A DNA stretch of 14,436 bases, from positions 1 through 14,436 of the forward strand of contig JACETS010000049.1 of NCBI GenBank assembly GCA_013911195.1. The letters run 5' to 3'. The position numbers and the translations under genes are program-made. The notes under the pieces were generated by a model. The model saw only the letters and a program-made list of their open reading frames with translations. It had not been told where the DNA came from and ran no database searches. Each line of letters starts with the position of its first letter. Position 1 is the first letter of the stretch. This stretch comes from Verrucomicrobiales bacterium (GTDB taxonomy: Bacteria; Verrucomicrobiota; Verrucomicrobiia; Verrucomicrobiales; DEV007). Of the stretch, positions 7,192 to 14,042 are shown in pieces.

Positions 7192-9515
7192 TACCAGTGC
7201 CAGTCTATTTCAATTGAGGCTTTGCCGGAGTTGTCAAATTTTATTGGTGCGATTAATTCTGATATCTCTCCACTCGTTCGAATCTGTGCAGTGGGGGCGA
7301 TGATCGAAAGGTTGGAGCCGTTGCTCCAGATTCCGGGTTTATTATTAACAAAATCTTTGGCTGTTGCAATCCTGACCCATAAGTCCTTCTTGGTGCCAGT
7401 AAACTCGATCAGTTGCCGCATTCCCTTACCTTTAGGTGTAAGAGTGTCGGTAACTTTTGTAGCGCCATGGGAATAGAGAAGGGTTGGAGTGCCGTCTTTT
7501 GTAAGGCGATAGCCTTGCATTTGAAGGCCGTCCTTAGGCCATGGTTGTTTTAGGTTTTTCAGGAGAGCGACGGCAGGGCCTGATCCCAGAGTAATTACAC
7601 TTTCTCCCAGTGGTGAGATCGGCGGTGTAAATCGGTCATCCCATGTGCTTTCTGCATCCAGAAATTTTCCACGCCACATCAGTGCCCAACGTACTTGTTC
7701 AGAATCGAAGGCTGCGTGAATACCTGACGGATAACCAATAGCAATGGCGTGTGTCCCTGCGTCCTTCATGAAGGTGCGGAAAACGATTGGACGTTTTTCG
7801 GGTTTAAGCTCAAAGCCGCCTTTCTTTTCTAGTCCCTCAGGAAGGCGGGTCTGTTCGAATTCATTAAGGTAAACCCAAATACTGTCAATTTGGCGTTCTG
7901 TGTTGCGGCCTAAGATAGGGCTCACGGCTTTGCCATCGGGCCAGAAGGAAGGCATACGGGTACCAGGCCGGAAATTGGCAGGATTGATGAGGTAATCTCT
8001 GAACCATTCTGGACGTAGGCGATGGGGTGAGTAGGCGAGATCCATCGCCTGAATGCCTAGTGACTTGTTACCGCCTAATTGATGGCAGGTGATACAGTTG
8101 AGCCCCTTTATTCCCATCAACTCGCGTCCGTATTGGTTGCGGCCAACTTCATTTTCCTTTCCATCTCGTGGTGTGGCTTTTACATCGGCTCGTGCGTCAG
8201 CAGTTGTGAGGTGTTGCACAAGAAACTTGGCGTGGGCTTCCCCGAAATCGGGCATACGAGTCGTCATGTAGGGACGTATCGCGCCCTCTCCACGCAATGT
8301 TTTGTGCAAGGCTGTCTCAGTTAGCTTAGCTCCGACACCAGTAATTGAAGGAGGGATGCGTCCTTCGTCCCCAAGATCATTGCCAGTGGTGGTTAATAAT
8401 GAATTGCGAGCAGGATCAGTTTTACCTAATCCATCTCGCGTATGGCATGCGGTGCAATTAAGTTGGCGCATACGATAATGCGTTCGTTCCTGGATGGTTA
8501 ATTCCTTCGGTTTGGCCTTGAGAGCCGCGATGATGGCTTTGGTTTGTTTAGCGTTTAAGTGAAAATGAGGAGCACTCTTGGGCGGCTTGGCTGAAAGACA
8601 GCCCTTTGAGAGGTCGAGCTTGGGTAGTGGTTTAGAGAAAATCGGAACCACATTCGAATTAGGGGTGGAATGGCAATTGGCGCATCTTAATTTTTGATAA
8701 AATATTTTGCCCTCCTCACGCAGTTTTAAGGTATCTGGGCGTTTGGCTAAAATGGAATCTTTGCGTATAGGGTTGCGACTGAGAAGGAATGTGGTGAGGT
8801 GAGCTGCCTCTTTCTGGGTCATTGGAACGCGGGGCATTCGGCCGGCAGGGCGACTGTGCAGTGGATTGAGAAGGAACTTAACAAGCTGTGTTTGGCTGTA
8901 CTTTTGCTGTAGTTCGCCCAAGGGCAAATCTATGCCGTTGTCCTTGGCGTCGGGGGAGTGGCATTGGGCACAGCCTATTGTCTGATAAAGTTTTTTTCCC
9001 TTATTGGGATCACCGATGAACTCGTCCTTTTCAATCAGCGGTGGAGTCAGCGTCGTTAGATAGTGAAGGAGGGAATTGACTGTATGTGACTTGTCATGTT
9101 GGTCAAGGTCATGAATTAGGTCAGGCATCATTGTACCGGGTTTTAGTTCTTTGGGGTCATTTAACCAACGTTTTAGCCATCCAGTAGAAGGGGTGTTGTG
9201 CGTCGTAAATAGAACCGGAGTCTGACGCGATTTAAAACGGTTACTTTGATGTTTATTGGGAGCATGACAGGCGATGCAGTTGAGTTCGTTGATGAGTAAC
9301 TCGCCACCAGAAATTTGCTCTGCAAGGGTGTCGTTAGGGAAACGGTCAAAACCTGGTACAACTGGCTGCGCTAGTAAACAGAAAGGAAAGATGCAAAAAG
9401 TGATTACCGCTAAGCGGGTCACAATTGAGTGGTTAGGTTTTCGTCTAAAAGTTTTACTTTTTGTCTGAGATGCGTCGCCAATGATAATCTGGATCTTTGG
9501 TTTTTCATCGCTCAT
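7191..9515 (-). CDS. penta-heme c-type cytochrome protein with PVC-type C-terminal domain
   Basis: This 774-residue protein has five CxxCH heme sites: C80/C83/H84, C182/C185/H186, C278/C281/H282, C354/C357/H358 and C474/C477/H478. Likely sixth-ligand methionines follow four of them (GTMMP 127-131, GRMPRVPM 225-232, TTRMP 418-422, GTRMP 518-522); the third heme has none in the expected place. Residues from about 575 form a beta-rich domain of unknown role. The export signal is at about 32-50 (RLAVITFCIFPFCLLAQ). The 30 polar residues before it are unusual for a signal peptide; a GTG at V32 would give a normal one, but neither start has a ribosome-binding site. It overlaps the propeller gene by one base and probably carries electrons for it in the periplasm. 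Confidence 0.85.
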   Translation of the reverse strand: MSDEKPKIQIIIGDASQTKSKTFRRKPNHSIVTRLAVITFCIFPFCLLAQPVVPGFDRFPNDTLAEQISGGELLINELNCIACHAPNKHQSNRFKSRQTPVLFTTHNTPSTGWLKRWLNDPKELKPGTMMPDLIHDLDQHDKSHTVNSLLHYLTTLTPPLIEKDEFIGDPNKGKKLYQTIGCAQCHSPDAKDNGIDLPLGELQQKYSQTQLVKFLLNPLHSRPAGRMPRVPMTQKEAAHLTTFLLSRNPIRKDSILAKRPDTLKLREEGKIFYQKLRCANCHSTPNSNVVPIFSKPLPKLDLSKGCLSAKPPKSAPHFHLNAKQTKAIIAALKAKPKELTIQERTHYRMRQLNCTACHTRDGLGKTDPARNSLLTTTGNDLGDEGRIPPSITGVGAKLTETALHKTLRGEGAIRPYMTTRMPDFGEAHAKFLVQHLTTADARADVKATPRDGKENEVGRNQYGRELMGIKGLNCITCHQLGGNKSLGIQAMDLAYSPHRLRPEWFRDYLINPANFRPGTRMPSFWPDGKAVSPILGRNTERQIDSIWVYLNEFEQTRLPEGLEKKGGFELKPEKRPIVFRTFMKDAGTHAIAIGYPSGIHAAFDSEQVRWALMWRGKFLDAESTWDDRFTPPISPLGESVITLGSGPAVALLKNLKQPWPKDGLQMQGYRLTKDGTPTLLYSHGATKVTDTLTPKGKGMRQLIEFTGTKKDLWVRIATAKDFVNNKPGIWSNGSNLSIIAPTAQIRTSGEISELIAPIKFDNSGKASIEIDWHW

Positions 9516-9522
9516 TTACAAA

Positions 9523-9531
9523 AGTTAAACT
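9523..9531. promoter_or_regulatory. AGTTAAACT palindrome before the cytochrome gene
   Basis: On the minus strand this reads AGTTTAACT, a perfect palindrome with one central base, ending seven bases before the cytochrome ATG. The identical nine bases lie at a matching position before the sulfatase gene. It could be a shared operator or translation-initiation element. A nine-base match in AT-rich DNA can also arise by chance. Confidence 0.3.
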
Positions 9532-9558
9532 GACATCAGGTATTTGTCCAAGTGCCCC

Positions 9559-9591
9559 TCTTTGAGTCCTTACCTATGGGGGGCTCAAAGA
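9559..9591. repeat. 11-bp hairpin between the sulfatase and cytochrome genes
   Basis: TCTTTGAGTCC (9559-9569) pairs with GGGCTCAAAGA (9581-9591) over 11 base pairs with one T-G wobble and an 11-base loop. Read on the minus strand it lies just downstream of the sulfatase stop and upstream of the cytochrome start. It lacks a following T-run in either direction, so it may be a weak or Rho-assisted terminator, an mRNA end-stabilising stem, or a 5' leader element for the cytochrome operon. It suggests the sulfatase and cytochrome genes may not be one simple transcript. Confidence 0.45.
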
Positions 9592-9653
9592 AATTATAAA
9601 ATAAGTTATTACGGAAGGGGAATTTGATACATTTAATTATCTGATGGCGACTT

Positions 9654-12506
9654 TTAGTTGGTTTTTGTGGCCATTTTTTGAGCATCAGTAAGGAACTGTT
9701 TCATTTTTTCAAGTTGTGTCATAAAAGCTGATTTTCCGGCAAGGTTTGTATATTCCTGGGGATCATCTTTAAGATTATAGAGTTCTGCCATAGTCGAATC
9801 CCCCCATTCAGCATAGCGCCAGTCATTGGTGCGAATTGATCGGCCAAGTTTTGTGCCTCGACTGACGACAGTATAGGCATATTTTTTTCCTGGAGAATCA
9901 GGATCACGCAAAAGTGGGACAAAGCTCTTTCCTTGTAAGGGACTCTTTGCTTTTAGTCCACAGAGTTCAAGTAAGGTTGGGTGAAAGTCCACAAGTTCAA
10001 CTAGGGCATTTGTTTTTGTTCCTTTTTGGGTTACTCCGGGAACGCGAATAATGAAAGGCACTCTGGCGCATTCCTCAAAGAGGGTGACCTTTCCCCACAT
10101 GAAATGCTCACCAAGATGATACCCATGGTCTGAGGTGAAAATCACGATAGTATTCTCCCAAAGATTGCGATCTCGAAGAGTCTTAAATAATAACCCAAGT
10201 TGTGCATCAATATAAGATATACACGCATGGTAGGCCTGAGTGTATTGCCTTCTTAAATCATCGTTTTCGCGACCCATCTCGAAACCAAAAGCTTGGAACC
10301 GTTTCACCATGGCAAGTTTTGGGATGTCTTCCCAATCATTTGACGGGCTTAGAGGAAGCTTTAATTCTTTCTGGGGATATAGATCAAAATATTTTTGTGG
10401 CACCAAAAATGGTACATGTGGTTTTTGGATTCCACATGCTATGAAGAATGGTTTCTCTCCATACTTTTCTTGTTCGAGCCAGTTTATGATTTGTCTCACA
10501 TTTTTACCATCCTTGTGCTGTTCATCGCTGAGTCCTGTTGGCCCGTATCCTGGAGGAGTTTGTCCTCTTGTCTGTGTTGATAGTTTCTGAAGGTGTTCTT
10601 TCCAGTTTTTTCGATTGGCACGCAAATCGACAGAACCATTTTCAGCTTCATAAATTTTCCGTGCCTTTGTTACTAGAGGCAATTCGTCATTTTGAAACAT
10701 GATTTGTTCATGCCAGGCAACTTCGCCATGTTGATGGCGTGTTGAATGAAAAATCTTTCCTACGCTAGCCGTCCAGTAACCGTTGGCTTTGAAGTGTTCC
10801 GGGATTGAAACGCTGTCTGGACGTGACTTCCGAATATCTGAGGTGTTGTTCAGGACTCCTGTCGTTTCAGGATATAATCCACTCAGAAACGAAGCGCGAG
10901 AGGGCCCACAAACAGGGTACTGACAATAAGCCCGGCGAAATGTCATGGAATCGGCGGCTAATTCATCCAAAGCTGGAGTCTTGATTGATCTATATCCTGA
11001 AGGATTGACATGCGTATTAAGATCATCACAGACGACAAAAAGTACATTTGGTGTCTTTGCAGGAGATTTGGTTTTCTGTTGTTTGCGCATTTTCCTGCGC
11101 TCCTCACGCTTTTGTTCTCTTTTAATCTCACGCGGATTCTTATTATCCGTCGAGTTATTAGCAGGTGTTACAGAAGTTTTTTTGGTGCCAGCAGATTGAA
11201 CCATCGTCTTAAGCCACTTCTGATGGAGATCGAAGAGTTCGCGTGCTTTTTCAGGATTCTTTTTGGCGAGGTCTTTAGTTTCGGAGGGGTCCTCAACTAG
11301 GTTATATAAACTGTATTTTTCTTTTAACCCGTGAGCTTTCCAATTGCCCTGTCGTACCGCCCATTCCTCCTTCGGAAGTCCGCTGTTCCAGAACATGTTC
11401 GTATGATGGGAATCTGATTGCCCAGTGACTAATGGCAAAATACTCTTACCGTCAAATTGAGCATCCTCTGGAACCTTTGAGTCGGTGGCATCAATTACAG
11501 TGGGTAATATATCGATAGAATTAATCGGTGTGCTAATGGTCCGTCCGCCCTTAAATTTCTTGGGCCAGCTCATTATCCACGGTGTCCTTATACCGCCTTC
11601 ATAGAGGCTTCCTTTATAACCTCGAAGACTGCCGTTATTGGCTTCCATTGCCTTAGAACCTCCATTATCTGTGAGAAAAAAGAGTAGTGTGTTTTCCCAC
11701 AAATTTTCGTCTTTCAGCTTTTTAACCACTGCACCTACTCCAAGGTCAAGGTGATAGAGCATGGCCATGAGGGTTGCGCGTTTTTCTGATATATGAGGAA
11801 ATTTCTTTTTATAACGCTCGATGTCCTCCTTAGGAGCCTGCGCTGGAGCGTGCACTGCATTGTAAGCAAGATATAGAAAAAATGAATCTGCTTTTTTCCT
11901 GTCGATAAAATCTACTGCCTCTTCGGTGAGGCGTGTCGTCATGTAGCCTTTATATTCATTATCAGTGAGTCGTTTTTTATTGAGATAGATTGGAGCGTAA
12001 TCATTGCTCTTAACTCCCTGCAGTTTAAAATAATCGTGACCGCCTCTGCCCATAAACTTATAACACTCACTGAATCCTCTATTCATGGCGTGCCACTTGA
12101 GTTCTGGAAAATCATCATCTAGTCCTAGATGCCACTTTCCGATCGCGGTGCTCGTATATTCATTAGGCAGGAAAGTTGGAAAAATTGGTACTTTTGGATC
12201 AAATCCACGGCCGCCATCTCCAGCAGTATAAATTCCTACCCGCTGTTGGTAGCGACCTAGCATGAGGCCTGCGCGGGTTGGAGAGCACACGTGTCCACTT
12301 GTGTAAGCTTGAGAGAAAAACACTCCTTCTTTTGCCAACTTATCCATATGAGGAGTTGAGACTTCTTTGGGGTGATTGGGGTTAAAGCTAATATCAGCAT
12401 AGCCCTGATCATCAGTCAGGATAACAACGATGTTCGGTGGAGTATCTGCAAAACATGAACACGCTGTAAAAGCAGATATAAGTGCAAGGTATTTAAGTAG
12501 GGTCAT
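9654..12506 (-). CDS. tandem double sulfatase (arylsulfatase-like plus iduronate-2-sulfatase-like)
   Basis: One 950-residue frame contains two complete S1-type sulfatase domains. The N-terminal one (about 22-435) resembles arylsulfatases/N-acetylgalactosamine-6-sulfatases: metal-binding D32-D33, formylglycine motif C74-S-P-T-R78, G-K124-W-H126, H219 and D280-N281-G-G. The C-terminal one (about 484-945) resembles iduronate-2-sulfatases: D494-D495, C533-G-P-S-R537, K584/H587, K695-P-H697, D793-H794-G and K806. The signal peptide is at residues 1-20; an FTAC sequence ending at C16 is a poor lipobox. A polar, then strongly basic, linker (about 436-483) joins the halves, and the second half has no signal of its own, as expected for a gene fusion. 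Both cysteines would need conversion by a formylglycine-generating enzyme, not present in this window. Expected role: stepwise removal of two different sulfate esters from a glycan in the periplasm or at the surface. Exact substrates are unknown. Confidence 0.88.
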   Translation of the reverse strand: MTLLKYLALISAFTACSCFADTPPNIVVILTDDQGYADISFNPNHPKEVSTPHMDKLAKEGVFFSQAYTSGHVCSPTRAGLMLGRYQQRVGIYTAGDGGRGFDPKVPIFPTFLPNEYTSTAIGKWHLGLDDDFPELKWHAMNRGFSECYKFMGRGGHDYFKLQGVKSNDYAPIYLNKKRLTDNEYKGYMTTRLTEEAVDFIDRKKADSFFLYLAYNAVHAPAQAPKEDIERYKKKFPHISEKRATLMAMLYHLDLGVGAVVKKLKDENLWENTLLFFLTDNGGSKAMEANNGSLRGYKGSLYEGGIRTPWIMSWPKKFKGGRTISTPINSIDILPTVIDATDSKVPEDAQFDGKSILPLVTGQSDSHHTNMFWNSGLPKEEWAVRQGNWKAHGLKEKYSLYNLVEDPSETKDLAKKNPEKARELFDLHQKWLKTMVQSAGTKKTSVTPANNSTDNKNPREIKREQKREERRKMRKQQKTKSPAKTPNVLFVVCDDLNTHVNPSGYRSIKTPALDELAADSMTFRRAYCQYPVCGPSRASFLSGLYPETTGVLNNTSDIRKSRPDSVSIPEHFKANGYWTASVGKIFHSTRHQHGEVAWHEQIMFQNDELPLVTKARKIYEAENGSVDLRANRKNWKEHLQKLSTQTRGQTPPGYGPTGLSDEQHKDGKNVRQIINWLEQEKYGEKPFFIACGIQKPHVPFLVPQKYFDLYPQKELKLPLSPSNDWEDIPKLAMVKRFQAFGFEMGRENDDLRRQYTQAYHACISYIDAQLGLLFKTLRDRNLWENTIVIFTSDHGYHLGEHFMWGKVTLFEECARVPFIIRVPGVTQKGTKTNALVELVDFHPTLLELCGLKAKSPLQGKSFVPLLRDPDSPGKKYAYTVVSRGTKLGRSIRTNDWRYAEWGDSTMAELYNLKDDPQEYTNLAGKSAFMTQLEKMKQFLTDAQKMATKTN

Positions 12507-12511
12507 AGTTG

Positions 12512-12520
12512 AGTTAAACT
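12512..12520. promoter_or_regulatory. AGTTAAACT palindrome before the sulfatase gene
   Basis: On the minus strand this reads AGTTTAACT, ending five bases before the sulfatase ATG. It is identical to the motif seven bases before the cytochrome ATG. A related TGTTAAACT stands further upstream at 12613-12621. The repeated placement hints at shared control of the two minus-strand units. Confidence 0.3.
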
Positions 12521-12551
12521 TTACTTGATCATCCAGACAGGATAAAATTCA

Positions 12552-12618
12552 GTCTGATGTTAACCTACCTTGGATTGATCTAACATTATCGAGTCATTAT
12601 TAATGGGTCTAATGTTAA
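12552..12618. repeat. repeated GTCTRATGTTAA motif, candidate operator cluster
   Basis: GTCTGATGTTAA (12552-12563) and GTCTAATGTTAA (12607-12618) match at 11 of 12 positions and start 55 bases apart, close to five helical turns. Between them, TAACATTA (12581-12588) is an inverted copy of the core TAATGTTA. Two direct sites and one inverted half-site within 67 bases upstream of the sulfatase start resemble a transcription-factor binding region. No regulator gene lies in the window. Confidence 0.35.
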
Positions 12619-12722
12619 ACTCATAGTGGCAAACCCCTTTTTGGTATCAGGTAGGGAGAGGACCAAAAGTCAATTGGCACATCATAATCCTAATCTGTAT
12701 TTTCTTGAGGAGAATTTTTTTC

Positions 12723-12750
12723 GCTTACAACTGTAAGCTTGCTATTTTTT
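12723..12750 (+). terminator. hairpin plus T-run, intrinsic-terminator-like
   Basis: GCTTAC (12723-12728) and GTAAGC (12733-12738) form a perfect 6-bp stem with a 4-base AACT loop. A TTGCTA spacer and six T residues follow (to 12750). The form suits transcription on the plus strand, but no plus-strand gene lies just upstream. It might end a short untranslated RNA from 12507-12720, attenuate a long leader of the gene at 12934, or be chance in AT-rich DNA. Confidence 0.35.
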
Positions 12751-12933
12751 CAAGTTCAGTCACACGAAACAAGGAACAAAGCGGACAATATAATTAAGAA
12801 TATTTTCACTCTCTTATTTTAAAATTAATTTGAAAGTAGTAAAGGTTTATCCTTTGAGTTTCGAGAGCGAGGGTGAGATAAAAATTTATCGAGAAATAGA
12901 ATGGTTGATAAATAAGGCTCTTTAGTAGACAAA

Positions 12934-13968
12934 ATGTATTTAATGGGAATTGTAAAAAGCATGATAATCAAAAGATGGCATTACATGATTGTTGGATGCT
13001 TTCTAGTTGTTGTTTTTCTCAGTGTTGATACCGCTTTCGGGCAAGGACATGCAGACCATGGTCTTGTGGGACTTCGCCCTTTACCCCGGACTGCTAAGAT
13101 GGATCATAGTCATAACCACGGCGGATCTTGGGCTGGTACCCCAACTTATGAAGAGCAAAAGGGTAACTATCCATTTGTTGCCAAAAATCTGGACGTGGTC
13201 AAGGGGTGGCTGGATGGGGATTTTAAGACCAGACGCGTCTTTTTTGAATACTATTGGGGACTCAGTGAGGTTCGTGATGATCTTGATCCAAAAAAGAACC
13301 TTTTGATTCAGGTGATTCGAAAATGGGAGGGGCAGGGCGCCCAGGTGGAACACATTCTGATCTGTCGAGAGTATGATCTTGCTATACAGAGAGGGCACAA
13401 AGATGCCAAACCTGGGCCTTTTAAGGAAGATACTCGTATCCTTTACGAGAAAGATTATGACAACATCCGGACCATGTTTAAAAAGGCTTACGCATTGAGA
13501 TTAATCAAGCGAAACAATTACAAGCTGATTCAAATGGTACAGGAGCCTTCATTTTTTGCTAGGGATGAGCGGTTCCTTCCAATACTTAAAAAGTGTGACG
13601 GAATTGCCTACGAGTGTCACCAGTTTAACCGTCACTGGCCTTTGGAAACAGGGTGGGGAAAACCAAGAAAAGTAATCAGGGGAGCCAGATGGACTTTAGC
13701 AAAGGGTAAAGAATACATTTTCTATTACGGTCCGATACGATGGAAAGGGAAAGTGTACTATGAGTTTATGGAGAGGGACTGGCTACAGAAATTTTGGAAA
13801 GCCGGTTTACCGAAGCACCATCCTAGGATGCACTATTATTTAAATACTTTTCCACACGCGGATGGGCGTGGGAGGCCTGTTGGTCCTGAAACCAACCCGC
13901 ATTCTGTCCTTGGTTTTACTAAATGGCTCATTGAGGAAATAACTATGCCTTCGCAAGAAGATAAATGA
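12934..13968 (+). CDS. secreted protein of unknown function, possible (beta/alpha) barrel
   Basis: I do not recognise the family. The 344-residue frame has a signal peptide: basic start, hydrophobic core at about residues 18-31, and an AFG/QG cleavage site after residue 36. Starts at M1 (12934), M4 (12943) and M10 (12961) are all possible; M10 gives the most typical signal peptide and none has a clear ribosome-binding site. The mature N-terminus is histidine-rich (H39, H42, H58, H60, H62), suggesting metal binding. Later segments alternate short hydrophobic strands and helices: KLIQMVQEP (197-205), CDGIAYECH (221-229), EYIFYYGP (260-267) and RMHYYLNTFPH (298-308). This resembles a glycosidase-type barrel, with E204 or E227 as possible catalytic acids. 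That reading is a guess from pattern only. It lies next to a sulfatase, so a glycan substrate is plausible. Confidence 0.7.
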   Translation: MYLMGIVKSMIIKRWHYMIVGCFLVVVFLSVDTAFGQGHADHGLVGLRPLPRTAKMDHSHNHGGSWAGTPTYEEQKGNYPFVAKNLDVVKGWLDGDFKTRRVFFEYYWGLSEVRDDLDPKKNLLIQVIRKWEGQGAQVEHILICREYDLAIQRGHKDAKPGPFKEDTRILYEKDYDNIRTMFKKAYALRLIKRNNYKLIQMVQEPSFFARDERFLPILKKCDGIAYECHQFNRHWPLETGWGKPRKVIRGARWTLAKGKEYIFYYGPIRWKGKVYYEFMERDWLQKFWKAGLPKHHPRMHYYLNTFPHADGRGRPVGPETNPHSVLGFTKWLIEEITMPSQEDK

Positions 13969-14042
13969 GAAACGGGATTTGTTATTAAGAAGATAACATG
14001 AATGTAATTTTTAATTAAATATATTAGTGTTAGTATTTAAGA

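Larger units (their letters stand above)
12507..12933. other. 427-base intergenic region between divergent genes, rich in short repeats
   Basis: No gene of useful length was found. It should hold promoters for the sulfatase (minus) and the orphan secreted protein (plus). Seen in it: AGTTAAACT at 12512-12520, a bulged stem CATCCAGAC/GTCTGATG (12530-12538 and 12552-12559), two direct copies of GTCTRATGTTAA, an 8-bp inverted repeat TAACATTA/TAATGTTA (12581-12588 and 12610-12617), a terminator-like hairpin at 12723-12750, a small AAAGG/CCTTT hairpin at 12841-12855, and GATAAA/TTTATC flanking two A residues shortly before the plus-strand gene. I could not identify a convincing -35/-10 pair for either gene. 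Confidence 0.5.

Noticed and set aside
10240..10590. Plus-strand frame of 116 codons opposite the C-terminal sulfatase domain
   Set aside because: The sulfatase domain on the minus strand is conserved throughout; the plus frame has cysteine- and phenylalanine-rich composition without recognisable motifs.
11067..11201. Sulfatase fusion as a missed stop codon or sequencing error
   Set aside because: The frame is continuous with a coding-like linker, and the second half lacks its own signal peptide, which fits a true fusion better than two genes merged by error. Read data would still be needed for proof.
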